Assembly: GCA_030549775.1 (NCBI GenBank)
Contig: CM060175.1
Span: 77,098,245 to 77,162,244 of the forward strand
DNA: 64,000 nt
Direction of reading: 5' to 3'
Source: Tamarix chinensis
Taxonomy: Eukaryota; Streptophyta; Magnoliopsida; Caryophyllales; Tamaricaceae
A program made the position numbers and the translations under genes. The notes under the pieces are model-generated. The model was not told the DNA's origin and searched no databases. It worked only from the letters and a program-made list of their open reading frames with translations. Position 1 is the first letter of the stretch, and the number at the start of each line of letters is the position of its first letter. Below, piece after piece: positions 1 to 13,209 of this stretch.

Positions 1-302
1 TTGGTATTATTATTATTATTGTTATTATTTTGAATATTTAAAATTGATAATATTTATTATAATAATAATACTAATTAAATTCCTTTTTAGATTAATTTGG
101 CTATTTTGGATAAATTTTCCTTAACTTCCATGTTAAATAGTGAATGTCCAAATCTTTCCTAAATAATTTATTTATTATTTTGTCCTTGATTTTCCTTAAT
201 TAATCCCCCCTTTATTTTAATAAAATAATTTATTTACTTAAAATTTTATAATAATTCCTTATTTCGCCATAATTCCCTAAATTAGGGTTTTGGGGTATTT
301 CA
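1..302 (-). repeat. End of a long Ty3/gypsy LTR (U3 end), cut by window edge
   Basis: This stretch matches 45590-45881 block for block: the AT-rich run, a 'ttaattaatccccccttt'-like segment, and the terminal 'aaattagggttttggggtatttca'-type ending, which stops at the same base in both copies. In the other copy this is the outer (U3) end of a minus-oriented LTR, so here the LTR body lies to the left of the window. It carries no coding capacity. Seen: the homology and shared end point. Inferred: the orientation. Confidence 0.75.
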
Positions 303-676
303 TGTAGCCTGTACCAAAACTACCACGGTGATGGAATACATAAAAAATAAGACCTACTCTCACATAACATTGGTCAAATCCAAAATTTGGATACATTTCG
401 TCTAACTTATTCAAGACCATTGAATTAGTTAGATGCCTCAATATGCCCTCACATCTACACTTCTCCTTATGCTATAGCATGTGAATTTCTCTATCATGTG
501 GAGATTAAAAGACTTTAGAATATCGATGTTAAAAGAATATTACGAAGAACCAATCAAGGGATTCTCAGTTTTGTATATGAAGTCCCTTGTGACTTTAAAT
601 AAGTATTAATATCATTAACATCATTAGTGAACTCTTTTCACTTACGCTCATGACAAGTCGATCATATATCATCATG
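303..676. other. No recognisable feature
   Basis: AT-rich intergenic DNA between the LTR end and a CACTA transposase relic. It may be more of that relic, but I could not identify a conserved motif in it. Confidence 0.5.
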
Positions 677-1190
677 TGCATACTCTTTTTTACAAATGAT
701 GCAATGGTGGTTCACACAAGCATAGATCTTGACATAACTTCACCCTCAAGTTTTTCATGTTTTTCTTTTTTCCCTTAGAAGTCCTCAAAAAATTCAAATC
801 ATAATTAAAGGCCTTATGTATTACATTAAGAAACCTAATGAACGACTTGTTGCTCCGATGAAGACTAACCTTCAGGTATAAGAGAGTTACAATAAGCTTA
901 AGTTCTGAGTATATCTTACACCCTAGATACAAGCTTTCTTCTGCCCCTTTTTTCAACCTATCAAATAATTTATAATCTCATAATAGTCCTCATCTATATC
1001 TTCTAAACTATTAGGTCAAGTAGTGACAATAATCACATCGTACACTAAAGATTCCATCTTATCTAATATCAGAGGGTCTTCCCCCATCAAAATCATCACT
1101 CTCTTCATCCTTAAACATCTTCCTATATATAAGATCATTGGGTTCTTCTTCACCATGAATTATAATTAGCCTTTATCTCATATCAAAAAA
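677..1190 (-). pseudogene. CACTA (En/Spm) TNP2-like transposase relic
   Basis: Read on the minus strand, several pieces line up in order with the N-terminal part of plant TNP2-type transposases: an 'IIIHGEEE' piece like the end of the transposase-associated domain, an acidic stretch (KDEESDDFDGG), then LYLGCKIYSELKLIV and KVSLHRSNKSFIRFLNV, which match the usual LYPGCKKFSKL...SNKSF motif, then YACVNHHCIICKKE, which matches the usual DACxNDCxLxWKE motif. Stops and frame changes separate the pieces, so the gene is dead. It resembles, but is far more decayed than, the TNP2 gene at 9486-12937. No terminal repeats were found for this copy. Confidence 0.65.
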
Positions 1191-4100
1191 GACACAAAAT
1201 AATTATAATAATTCATTTAAGGATAATTCAACTTTTCATATAAGTTTCAAATGTTGCCCTTAAATGCAAAGACTAATCATTCTCTAACAAATTTTCTATT
1301 TACCTCTTGTTTCCTACCACATGACCCTTAGACCTGCATCCAAATCCAATCACATTACATCCTAATGCCACAAAATAAAATGCCACCTAGTAACAAATAA
1401 AAGGTAATCAGGAAAAGATAATAAGAAAAAAAATAACTAATTGATGAATGATCTATAATAAATGTCAGACTCAATGTTTGTGTTTGCTATAGTGTTTTGT
1501 ATTTTGTGATAGTATTGGAAAAGAATATGTCCCATAAATGCATATTTTGTGTAACAAATTTCACATAATTACATGGGTACTAAATTGGTTAAACCTTTTC
1601 CAACCTTTAGTATCACCAATAGGGATAAGAAACCGTGTTAGGGATCTAGTCAACTAATTTGATCTAATAATAAATGTTTTGCTCGGCTATTTGAAAAAAA
1701 AATATATGGATTATAAAATAATAAGTTAAAATTTTGTATGATATATTTAAATTATTTTCATTGATAAATTATATCAAATGATATCTATTGTAGCATTAGC
1801 CATTATGATTTTGGCAATGATATATGGTCTTCTCTATCTGCTTTGTTCATGAGAAAAGTAACCTTCTCATGTAAAATACAAAATGGGTGATACATGTTTG
1901 CCCTTTTTCTTAGCTAATATGCCCTAAGTTATTCTAATGCGAGTCTTCAACACATACATCAAATTATAATTTTCTATAAATTTGCTTATATATAGAGTGG
2001 CCTAAGTATTATTTAGACCAAAACTTAAATCATGATCTGGTACATTTACATTAGATTATTTTTGTTGCTATCTTTAGATCATTTGACAGTAGTGAACCCA
2101 CAATCCTCTCATTTTGTAAAGTTGTGCCTTGAAGGATTTAAAATACCGTACTAGAACCAATGATGGTCCTTATCTAGAACTATTTGACATATATTAGAGT
2201 GTATTTATTTATTCTTCCCCTTCCGCTACTTCCTATCTAGAGCAATTAAAGTTGAGCTAGAGTTGGGTACTTAACCTCCGATCTTTATTTTGGAACATAA
2301 TTTGGATCATGGTGGTACATATTTTATTTTCACCTAAGCAAAAATGGATATTATGGAGATTGCTTCTTTTTTTTAAGTAGTGGAGTTCAGTGTAGTCGTC
2401 GTATGATAAGATAAAACAGACATCTATGATTAGTAGCATCACTAGTCAGTGGTACAACACTAGATAATAATGTTACCAAAGAAAACCAATATTGAGCTTA
2501 ATATGAATACCAAAATACCACAAAACACATTTGGAATTCCAATTAATATAGTGTTTACATAAAATGTGTATATAAATAATTAGAAATTTGATTATTAATT
2601 TGAGACCTAACTAGTGAGTGAAAGAATTACCAATGGAGGGATTTTGAAACTCATAGTACAAAGAGGGTAAAAGAAAGAAGAAATTCATACCTTTCTCAAA
2701 ACTCATAGAAATGTTGAGAACGCAATATATTTGAAGCTTAATATTTAAGAAAACCTAATCCAAGAAAATTGACAAGTCAAATTCTAAAGCACAAAATGGA
2801 GAGTGTCTTCATCTTTAGTGTATAGTCGAGGATGGAAATTTAACCTAAATCACTATATTTGTCTTCATCTTCAAAGGATAATTGAGGAAGGAAAGTAAAA
2901 TTAAATCATTCCTTTTAGTTATTAAGTGGTGCAAACACTTAGGGTATGGTTTATGGATCAAATAGCCAATTAACTTAGTAATATAAAGGGAAATGTATAC
3001 AATTTACCTTTTTTGATGAGATTAAATAAGATAATATTTTAAACTTTCTTTTTTATTAAAATTAAGAAGGCATATGATACTTATTGCTATTGTTGTTGAT
3101 TTTCAAAAGGGAAAATATATATTGTCCTATTATGTTAGCTATATTAAGGTAACTTTTAAATTATCGTCTTAGATACAAAAATATTGTCCTCATTGATTAT
3201 GTTCTTGTAATGATTAATAATTATCTTCATAAATTTTGCACACGCTCTGCAACAATACAAAACATGATTATTCTATAATAATAAACCTACCACCTATGTA
3301 TAATTCATTTACATAAACATATTATAATTAATCATCCCAACTTTCCATTAACCAATTCAATATAAAAGTCCATTAACCAACTTTTCTCCAACCAATTCAA
3401 CCATAATTTGTTCTAAAAATGCAAATCAATATCATAAGTTTCAAAACCTAAATTATATGGTAGCATATACCATACTAGTAATTAAAACATCATCTTTACA
3501 TAATTATGTTTAATCAATCCAATAGCTATCTCATCTTTTCCAAAAATAATATATACGAAGCAACACCGGTTGAGGTATTCCTTAGTAGTAAATTCCAGCT
3601 CTTTGGTACCAAAGGTTTCAGATTTGAATCCCCTCCTCTTCTCTGGGTATTGTAACACATTTATAATGTCACCACTTATATGGTGTTTTGTACTTACCTT
3701 TATGACTTTCCAATGAATCAAATGCACACATAGTTTAAAAGTGAAGTTCTCAAAAATTTCCTACATAAAATTTTCTTCCTATTTTCATGTCATGAGAACC
3801 AAAAAATTTACTTACTAAAAATCTAGATGTAATGAATATAAAATTACATTTAATTCAATAAATATTAAGATGCATCTAACATAAATAATACTCCTATATA
3901 CAAAATCATAATTGTATCAATATTCTACATTACATCATACTTTAATCTATATAGTTAATGGAAAGTGTTACTTCCTTTTAATATTAAATTACTTCCAACC
4001 AAACAAAGCTACTTTAATCATTTCTTGGGAAGGGCTGCTTCATTTTTTTATATACCCTAAAACAAGTGACCCCTACACTTTTAGTTTATTTGTATTTATA

Positions 4101-4252
4101 ATTACTATATATATAAATAAATTCATTTTGATACACACACACACACATATATATATAACACAATTGTTCGGTTTAGTTTATCTATAATCTATGTATATTT
4201 AATGTTATATAAATACACTATAACATTGCTAATTTTCACCACTAGAAAAATC
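1191..4252. other. No recognisable gene or repeat family
   Basis: AT-rich DNA with only short chance open frames. A short (AC)n(AT)n microsatellite lies at about 4132-4157. I found no domain, RNA gene or terminal repeats. Confidence 0.5.
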
Positions 4253-4729
4253 CGTTGGCATGTACACATGCCTAAATGTGAAGAATTGGGAGTGAGGCAC
4301 CTTAGAAGTTGGAATGTAGCAGTATATGGTCATTTGATGTGGAACCTCATACATAAGAAGGATGTTATATGGGTTCAATAGATTCATATCTAGTTTATTA
4401 AAGGGAGAGATTTTTGGGAGGTGCCAATTACAACAAGTGCTTTGTGCTTGAGGAAGGTGTTGAATTTGAAGTCTCATTTCAAACATTCAGATACTAGCTC
4501 TCAGATTTGCTCAGGTAGGGTGTACAACATTGCAAAAACCTATGATCTAATTCATCCATAAGGAGAGATAGTATCTTCATGTAAGATCATGTAGAACCCG
4601 CTCTCTATATTGAGACAGAAAATAAACCTTTGGTTTATGATGCTGAATAGATTGTCAACTAAATATCAAATGTTGAGTTTTAAAATAAAAGTTGATTCAT
4701 TATTTGTGTTGTGTGGAGGACAAGATGTT
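4253..4729 (+). pseudogene. Plant LINE (L1-type) reverse-transcriptase C-terminal and zf-RVT relic
   Basis: The + strand shows the typical 3' part of plant non-LTR retrotransposon ORF2. First comes the post-polymerase segment, with visible pieces ELGVRHLRSWNVAVYGHLMW, HKKDVIWVQ and IKGRDFWEV (family pattern: GGLG-R-LxxWN-A-xxKLxW...KGRDxW). It is followed by the zf-RVT-like segment, with AKTYDLIHP, GEIVSS, INLWFMMLNRLSTKYQML and DSLFVLCGG (family pattern: AYDxxRP..G.xV.W...IP...F..WLxxxxRLxTxDxL...C.lC). In-frame stops at about 4377-4392, 4560 and 4591 show it is not functional. The polymerase core and endonuclease are missing, as expected for a 5'-truncated copy. No poly(A) tail or target duplication was located. 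Confidence 0.85.
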
Positions 4730-5156
4730 TAATACCCTACTTTTTGGCTAAACTTAATTCCGAGTAATTAATATCATAACCTAATTCTAATATTGAAAAA
4801 GTAGTATTTGTAATCTACCACAACTTTCTAATCCTAAATCTTAGTCTAATCCTAACTTTTATTTTGGGTTATTAATATTTTTTTAACCTAAATCTAACCC
4901 TAGATAGTTGATAATTAAATTATACTAATACCCTAACCTAAATTATTTAACTAGTGAGGGCCTACACCAAAACACCACCCTCACCACTAGTGGACATCAC
5001 CGAAACTCCCCCAAAACCACCAACCAAACCAGCCACACCTCACCCCCTCCTTTTGGGCATTATCACCATCGTTCTCCCTTCTAATTTTCTTCCCTTAGCT
5101 ACAATAACAAAAAACGTAGCCCATTCCTTGGCACCAGTCCAACCAGTCATTCCTAC
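4730..5156. other. Flank of the gypsy element; no gene seen
   Basis: This is mostly AT-rich DNA with a C-rich stretch at 4954-5150 that gives a low-complexity proline/threonine frame. Bases 5152-5156 (CCTAC) form the left target-site duplicate of the element that follows. Confidence 0.5.
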
Positions 5157-7540
5157 TATAACATCCCAAAATTTACTAATGAAAATTTTTATTTTACATT
5201 ATAAACATATCATAAAAAATAATAGGGTGTTACCGCCGTAATTGACATAAGTCTGGCTTACCATCCCATCCTTATATCAATCATAAGAAAAAATAATTTA
5301 AAATGTTCAATGGGATAAAAAGTAAACTAGAGAAGTTTCATAAATGTGAATAAGAGTTTGGAGATTAACTCTGATTACAATATCTAAAATACTGACAAAA
5401 AGGGATAACATGGATCTAAGAGTCCAAAAGGGTATCTAGGTAAAACCATCATCTGAATTTCATGACTTTATGCCCAACATCCCTAATATGTCACTTTTCC
5501 TCATATAAAGCAGTAAAAGCTACAAAAACCATCAATTGAGTCCTCATCGACCTGCACATAAATATCTGGGTGATCAAATCGTGGGAATAAGCAATACCCA
5601 AGAAAATGATGATTAGTGTGCTTTGTATTGAGTAAGGTAACAATACAGTTAAAATAGGAAAACATATAATTGCATGCATTCACAGCGGAAACTAATATAC
5701 ATGCTAGATACAAAAATTAATACAAGGTAAATACTGGTCCGAATTTATATTATTAGAATATAACATGATCTATTCTTTTATTTACGTTGAGTTTAGGGAT
5801 CCCACTATTTTTAAATTGGTGGAATGGTCTGAAGCTCCTCTTAGGGATAATACACCTGAGCCACTATTATCATCCAGTGGAACTGACCCAACACCTCTCA
5901 AGCCAAAATGCTCCCGAGTCACTATTCTTAAACCAGTGGAACGATTTGAAATACCTCTCAAGGACAACACCTGAGCCACTATTATTGTCCGATGGAACAT
6001 ACATAACACCTGGTCCTAAATCACGTAATCTTCCACTTTCAATAATTAATTTCTTATCCTTTATTTCTTATCTCAAATATTATTATTATTTACATTGAGT
6101 ATAGAGACCCACTAATTATTAATCTGATGGACCGGACTGGAGCGTCTCTCAGGGACAACGCACCTAAGCCAATATTTTTTTTTTGGTGGAACGAACCCAA
6201 CACCTCAGCTTCACTCACGTGATCTTTCACTTTAAATGGTTAGTATCTTATTCATGAGTGTTTTGATAATGTTAAATCATAATTAAGGCAAGTAAGGCAT
6301 CATCATATAGATAACAAAACCATTCCCAAAGGTGAAGATGTTTTTTTTTTCGAAACCCTAAATTCACACTTTAGGCATAGCTCCTCCCATATTGATCATT
6401 TACCCACAAAATTTAGTATATATTCCTCAAATATTATAATTATTAACATAACTAAATTCAAGGTATAACTCATATGTCTTACACATGCGATAATAGCCCT
6501 ATCCCAAAAAATACTATCCCCAAAGTTCCCAAAACTACTATCCCCAAAGTTACCAAAACTCTAATCTCACAAGTAAGTCATAACCCTTTCCATAAGGCTC
6601 ATATAATTACCAAATTTAATATACATCCCCAAAATACCAAAATTAACAATATATATGAAATTTGTGGTCTAACTCTAACATTTTACTTATTTGATAATAA
6701 CATTACTATTTTAAAGTTACTAATCCCAATTCAGGTCATTTTCCCATTTTGAGGAACTTATGACATTCATAATCACTAAAATCACTCCACACAATCTTAT
6801 TAGCATATTTTGATCCACCTAATACATTAAAATACTAAAATTCCCATATTAACCCATATTGATCAAAATGCTGTTATAGATAGCTGCAAGTCCTTATTTA
6901 TTAAAGTCTTATATCTTAAAATGTCATTATTTCCAAATACTCCATTTATACACTTATTTCCCACTTATCATATTTTATTAGGCACATACTATTCTTCCAA
7001 AATTTATACTCGTCCACAAAAATACAACCTAGTGTATCAACATCATATCAACACATCTTTCGTTATTCATACTCTCTTTCTATCATAAAATCCATATTAT
7101 CATAACATATCATTAACTGCATACATTTAAAAATATAATAACAACAACATGATAATACACATGACCATTGACCATTAAAGCATTTAATACAAAACCCCAA
7201 ACATCGGCTAACATCCTTACGAAAAAGCATCTGGTCTCTAAGCACGCTTATCCTATCTTGCTTCTTCCAGAACCTCTGGAATATCACCTAAGAAAAATTA
7301 AAAATACATAATTATAATTAAATGATATAGTTAAGGAGGGGTTAAGATAATGAAATGGTGAAAGAATAGGGAAAAACTAAACCAAGGTCTGAAGAAAGTT
7401 TCAACAACACTTTGTAACGAAAAAGGGAGGTTCAGTGGTGGATCCTGAAGTAGGGGTGTGGGCTTTGGTGATGGCTGCCAAAGGGGAGTGTAGGCTTTAG
7501 TAAAAATGGCTGGAAGGGGGTGTGAGCTTTGGTAAAAATA
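5157..7540 (-). repeat. 3' LTR of the gypsy element, truncated at its U3 side
   Basis: It is homologous in the same orientation to 19481 to about 21960. Shared blocks include the end with 'gttaccgcc', the 'cgacctgcacataa' and 'tgggaatgagca' blocks, the CCGGTGG-type modules (5800-6220), 'ctttcactttaaa' followed by 'ttagtatctta', and 'ctaagcacgc' near 7240. The outer about 1.1 kb present in the 5' LTR is missing, and the LTR runs directly into broken integrase sequence near 7540, which indicates a deletion removing the integrase C-terminus and the U3 part. Confidence 0.75.
5800..6250. repeat. LTR-internal GC-rich tandem modules (copy in 3' LTR)
   Basis: Repeated units of the form 'cactattnttaaaccagtggaac' followed by 'acctctcaaggacaacacctgagc', closed by 'cactcacgtgatctttcactttaa'. 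The same modules recur at 20110-20630, 32540-32890, 42360-42790 and 62170-62640. CCAC...GTGG can pair as a short hairpin in each unit, and a CACGTG G-box core is present near 6218. The function is unknown. Confidence 0.7.
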
Positions 7541-7544
7541 TTGA

Positions 7545-7916
7545 ATCTCGATCGGAGACTATGTCGATAGGGGTACCATGCCTACTCACCATAAACCTTA
7601 AATATGCATTTGCTAGCTGATCCATACTCTAAGTTGACTTCATTGGCACAAATAATGCAAACTCGGTCAACCAGTCGATGATAACCCAAATCATATCACA
7701 ACCGCTACAAGTCCTTGGTAGCCCACTAACAAAATCCATCAAGATGGAATTCCACTTCCACCTCAGAACATCTAGAGGTTGAACCTAACCCTGAAGGTCT
7801 CTGATGCTCAATCTTGACCTTCTAGCTAGTCAAACACCTCCATACGAATTCCGCTTCCTCTCGCTTCATGCAAGGCCACCGGTAGATCCTCTTAAGGTTC
7901 TTATACAACTTATCAC
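7545..7916 (-). pseudogene. Ty3/gypsy integrase fragment (end of zinc domain plus catalytic core)
   Basis: Reading down from 7916 on the minus strand gives DKLYKNLKRIYRWPCMKRE, FVWRCLTS and KVKIEHQRPSG, which match the second half of the integrase HHCC domain (the final CxxC is degenerate: CLTS). After a frame change come WNSILMDFVSGLPRT, IDWLTEFALFVPM and LRFMVSRHGTPIDIVSDR, the rve core with its two aspartates (MDF and SDR). The sequence then becomes LTR DNA before the catalytic glutamate. The first half of the same HHCC domain lies across the CACTA insert at 17650 onward, so this is one gene split by the insertion. Confidence 0.88.
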
Positions 7917-8060
7917 CACTACAACAAACTGGTGCATTAACGACCAATTTGTTTTTTGGTCATTATTGATATATTATTAACGACCACTATCAAAAGTCGT
8001 TGTTGTTGGTATATCTATTGTGAATATTATAATTTTTGGTCATTAATAATTAATTTATTT
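7917..8060. repeat. CACTA left terminal and subterminal repeats
   Basis: Terminal CACTACAA followed by alternating 'acgacca' and 'ttggtcat/cgttgttg' motifs in both directions. They match the denser array at the right end (17160-17649). Confidence 0.85.
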
Positions 8061-9485
8061 GTCGCTAAAAATATTTAATTTCAATATATATATATATATA
8101 TATGTTTTATAATAATTTTTTTTCAAATCTCTAAAATCTAAAAAAATAAAATATAATAAAAAACACTTAAATCCCCCAACTCCTTAAAAAAAATCAAAAA
8201 ATTATCTCTCACGCGCCCTACCCCCATCCTTATATTAGTGTAATATTTTCGGCCCCTCCCCTCCATGACCCTCGATGCTCGATGTCCATGTCCTCCACCT
8301 TGGTTGTCTCTTGCTCTAAGCCTTCATCCCAGGCTGCACCACCACGCAAGCCACTGCCGGTCGAGCACACACGACACAATTGATGTACCTCATCGTTGTC
8401 CTCCTCCAATACAGCAGCAACGGAGCAGCAACAGCAGCCACCAGCAACGCACGAGGACAGTCACGGCACGCCACCGGTCGTCTGCCTCTAGCATCGCTCA
8501 TCACCGGCGAAGCTCCAGCTCCCCTCACTCCCTCCAATTTCGCTGCAATATGTTTGGTATAAATACTCAAACCCTAACTTATGTTTTGATTAATTTTAAA
8601 TGAATTAGCTTATGATAAGATACTTTAGTTGTTTAATTGTATACATATGTGTTGTATGAATGATTTAGAATGGTTAATTGTATTGGAAATGATTGATTTG
8701 TAAAAATTGGATTTTTGACCCGGCTATATCCACATTTGTCGGTTTTATCCAATTTAGCTATTTTAGATAAATTGAATTTACAATATCCTTTAAAATGTAT
8801 CTAATTTCATGTTAGAACTATCAAATTGAAAATTTTGTACGAAATTAATTGAAATTATATTTTTAGGTAAAAATTCTTGCGGATTTAAATTAAATTGTGT
8901 AATCGAGTTATTTTATTCAATTGATTATATAATTTGCATTAGATTATGTTTAATTTCATTTTTGACATGTCAATTTAAATATTTTAACAAGATTTGACTG
9001 GATTTGCAGTCCGGGCTAAAAAACCCTAATTATGTTAAATTGGATCTTTGGTTTATTATTTTAATCAATTGAGTATATGATAGATTCTATCTTGAATGTA
9101 AAATATTAAGAAGGTTTTTGATGGATAGTGGTGCTGAAGGTTTTCTTCATTACTTTATATTGTTGTATAATATCTTTTTTATGTCCTTAGATTATTTTCT
9201 ATAATAATTCATTTAAGAATTGTATAATCATTGAAGTTGATAAAATTAGATAAAGAATATGATGATGATCAACATTGACATTATTTTTTTTAACAAGAAA
9301 TAAAATATGATATAATTGGTGTACTTTTTTTCTTTCTATTTATTTCATTAATACTTTATTAATGGTGTTTGGTATTATATTTTGTAATCCTTGTCGTGTA
9401 TTCTTCAAAATGATAGTGTGCATGTTTTATCTAATTGGCAATTGTTTTCTAATTGTTATGTTTATGCCCTTTTTTCCTTTAGAAA
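8061..9485 (+). other. CACTA 5' leader and presumed promoter region
   Basis: A (TA)n microsatellite at 8083-8103 is followed by a GC-richer island at 8245-8560 and then AT-rich DNA up to the transposase. The island gives open frames on both strands without recognisable domains. By analogy with other CACTA elements it may hold the promoter and a non-coding first exon, but nothing in the sequence proves that. Confidence 0.4.
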
Positions 9486-12400
9486 ATGACACCCAATAAG
9501 GAATAGATTGGCCTTGTTGATGATTGTTTTCATGATCCAGCATATTTTACCGGGGTTGAAGAATTCTTGAACTATGTATTTCAAAAAAAATGAATACAAA
9601 TTTAATTAGATGTCCGTGTATCAATTGTGTTAACACCGATTCTAGAACTCGTGATACTATGAAAGCATACTTGATGAGCTTCGGGATTATGAGAGGTTAT
9701 ACTTTATGGTTTCATCATGGTGAAGAAGGACACGAGGAACATTCTAACATCAATATGGATCCTCAAAATAATGAGAATGAAGATGACTATGATGATAGTG
9801 ATAATGAGATAGCGGGACTTTTAGAAGATAGGTATCCTCATTATCAAAATCTTGAGCTTAATTTGGAAAAAATGGGATCCCTAAACCATGAAGAAGAACC
9901 CAACTTTGATGCGGCAGGAAAACAAAGGTTGTTAAATGACTTCCAACAACCTCTTTACGAGGGTTCTAAGGGATCTAAATTTTCCACCTTAATTAAATTG
10001 CTTCATATGAAGAGTACTAGAAAATGGAATAATCCTTCTTTCCCAATGTTACTTAAATTGTTGAAAGAAGAGTTATTGCCCAAAGATTCAACCTTGCCCG
10101 ACTCTTATTACAAGGCAAAAAAGACAATTAAAGATCTTGGCTTTTCATATGAAAAGATTGATGCATGTGTGAACGATTGTATGCTATTTTGGAAAGAAAA
10201 TAGTCATCTGGAGAAATGTAAAATTTGCAAAGCTTCAAGATGGCAACATAGCAAGCATAGTGGGGAAGATAAGATAAAAGCAAATGGAAAAAATACCTAT
10301 TAATATATTGCGATACTTTCCACTAAAACCTCGACTTCAGATGCTTTTTATGTCCATTAAGACGGCCTCTCTAATGATATGGCATCATGATAAAGATAAT
10401 GATGGAGATTTAGGCATCTAGCTGATGGGTTGGCATAGAAAAAACATGATGAGCTCAATCCAAATTTTGCTTTTGAACCTTGGAATGTTAGACTTGGGCT
10501 AGCTAGTGATGGTTTTCAACGGTTCAATAATGCAAGACCATCATATGGTATGTGGCCTGTGACACTTATTCCATATAACTTGCCTCCTTCGTTGTACATG
10601 AAGGAACCAAGTATGTTGTTGTCCATGCTCATTCCAGGTTTGTGATTGACTTTCAACTTTCACCGACCATTCCAAATTATGATATCAAAAAATCACATTT
10701 TGTGTTTGCTTCTCTTTGATATCCATGTCATCCAAATTGTTTCTTTTATGTTGATTTTAAGTCCCGATGGTCCTGGAGATGCTATTGATGTATATTTACA
10801 ACCTCTAATCAATGAATTAGAGGACTTGTGGAATAATGGTGTCTAAACATATGATGCATCAAAGCGTCAAAATTTCAATCTCCATGCATCTCTTATGTGG
10901 GCTATCAATGATTTTCCTACATATGGAATATTATCTGGATGGAGCACAAAGGGAAAACTTGCTTGCCCTATTTGCAATAAGGAGGAAAAAAATGCTTCAT
11001 GGGTTATTAGCGCTACTTGGAAAATAATCATAGATGGAGAAGATAGAAAATGTTATTTGATGGTAATATAGAAAAGAGCACACCTCCGAAGCCTGTAACA
11101 GGTGAAGAGATTCTTCACCAAGTGCAAAATCTTAAAGACATCATATTAAGTAAAGATCCTACTTTCAAAGGAAAGGTCTCGCACAAGAACAGGCAAGATA
11201 ACTGGAACAAGAAGGGTATATTTTTTAGGCTCCCATATTGGAAGCACCACTTGATATGGCATACCCTAGATGTAATGCACATTGGAAAAAAAATATATGT
11301 GATAACATACTTGGAACACTACTTAATGTATCAAATAAGACAAAGGATAACTATAAATCTCATCTTGATTTGCAAGCAATGGGTATTAGGCTGGAGTTAC
11401 ATCCTATGACAAATGGTCATAAAATATTGTTGCATGATGCTCGTTTCACCCTATCTCGAGAGAAAAAACGTAAATTTGTCAAGTTTTTGAAGCATTTGAA
11501 GGTTCCAAATGGTTTTTCTTCTAACATTTCACAATGTGTAAACTTGAAAGAGAATAAGATTTTTGGATTAAAGAGCCATGACCATCATATTATCTTGCAT
11601 CATATTCTTCCTCTTGCATTGTGTGACCTTCTTCCAGAGGATATGTATGAACCACTTCTTGAGTTGTCTATATTTTTCAAGGATTTAGGTTTGAAACATT
11701 TGAATATGGAAGACTTGAGGTGTCTTGAAGCCCAAATTCCAATAACCCTGTGTTAGTCAGAGAAGATTTTTCCACCACATTTCTTTGATGTGATGTTACA
11801 TTTGCTAGTTCATTTGGCATATGAGGTTATGTTATGTGGACCTGTACATTCTCATTGGATGTATACAATGGAAAGGAATTTGTATAGTTTGAAGTATTAT
11901 ATACGTAGCATGGCTCGTCCAGAGGGTTCTATTGCAGAAGGGTATATAGCAGAAGAATGCAGGAATTTTTGTTCAAGATATTTGCATAAAGCAGAGACTA
12001 AGTTTAATCGCCTTGATCGACATTATGATGATGATGTGAATGTCTCTACGGAATTGTCTTCCTTTTATTACAAGGGAAGAGGGATAGGAAGTGGTTGAAT
12101 CAGAGACTTAGATGCAGATGAACTAGAGCAAGCCCATATGTATGTTCTTAACAATTTTGAAGAAGTTCAACCATTTCTTGAGTAAGCTATACCTAAAAAT
12201 TCGCTCCTTTCTATCTATTTTTTTTCAAAGGCACGTATTAGACATATGATATATCTTTTTTATTGTAGAATGCATTATCAAAGCCAGGAAGACAATCCAC
12301 CCCAAGTGTCTTCCAATGAATGGAATAGAATGTTTATTGAGTGGTTAACAAAAAAGTAAGTTTTCCATGTTATTCAATATTCAATATATATAGAAATGCA

Positions 12401-12937
12401 AGTTCATTTAGATCATTGGGTTTGTAAGAATAGGTTATAATAAACATTATATTTATTAGGTTGCAGATTTATATGAAAAAGATAAAAGTGAGAAGATAGA
12501 AGCCTTATCCCATTGTCACGTGGTACGTCAAAATATGTGACGTGTTTTTATGGATATCGATTCCACACTGCATCTCACGAGGAAAGAATAAGGTCACAAT
12601 GTAGTGGAGTGGTTGTGGTTGGTGATGATGGTAGTGGATCCATTGATTACTATGGTCAATTAACCGAGACTATTGAATTGCAGTATTTGGGCAATAAACT
12701 CTTAGTCTTGTTTCGATGTGATTGGTTTGATGTAGTTGATAAAGTTAAGGGAGTGAAGGAAGATAATTATGGGTTCACAAGTGTTGATTGCAGACGTATT
12801 TGGAAAACTACAAAACCTTTTGTTCTAGCAACTCAAGCATCACAAGCATTTTATGTTGAAGATAACATTAACAAGGGTTGGCATGTTGTGTTAAAAAATC
12901 AATCAGCAGTTCCTTGTGAAAACATTACAATCGAATG
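9486..12937 (+). pseudogene. TNP2-like CACTA transposase (with DUF4218 and DUF4216 parts), broken
   Basis: Domain order matches plant En/Spm transposases. The N-terminal transposase-associated part shows YFTGVEEFLNYV, then after a frame change MNTNLIRCPCINC and LWFHHGEEG. TNP2 follows with WNNPSFPMLLKLL, DACVNDCMLFWKE, then VRLGLASDGFQRFNN, MWPVTLIPYNLPPS, IDVYLQPLINELEDLW, INDFPTYGILSGWSTKGKLA, IFFRLPYWKHH and HTLDVMHIGKN. DUF4218 shows LPEDMYEPLLELSIFF, SHWMYTMERNLYSLK and ARPEGSIAEGYIAEEC. DUF4216 closes at 12513-12937 with FYGYRFHT, VLFRCDWFDV and NKGWHVVLK. Stops or frame changes occur near 9493, 9587, 10303-10320, 10437, 10640-10760 (possibly an intron), 10843, 11040 and 11755. Likely introns lie near 12185-12265 and 12357-12470. 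Known role: cuts and joins the element ends. Confidence 0.9.
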
Positions 12938-13209
12938 AAGACTTATGCATATAAACTTTAACCATCCTTGAGATTTATAATAGTTCTTAGTGATGTACTT
13001 TTGTATACTTGCTACTAGTAGCTTGATTTTCTCAAAATGAGATGTATTTTTTGAACTCGTAACACAAGTGTTTAATGTAGTGTCTTATGTACTTTATTTT
13101 GGTAATGTGTTATAATGCTGATGAAGATAAGGGACAATATCTTCTACCAAATGTTGTTTTATAGAATCTAATTGTTTATATTGATAGTGTGGTTGTAGGT
13201 TTCAAGGAA

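Noticed and set aside
4954..5241. Proline/threonine-rich open frame
   Set aside because: It crosses the LTR boundary at 5157 and is low complexity at its start, so it is not a gene.
8265..8603. GC-richer 112-residue open frame within the CACTA element
   Set aside because: Overlapping frames are open on both strands, no domain was recognised, and it is probably leader DNA.
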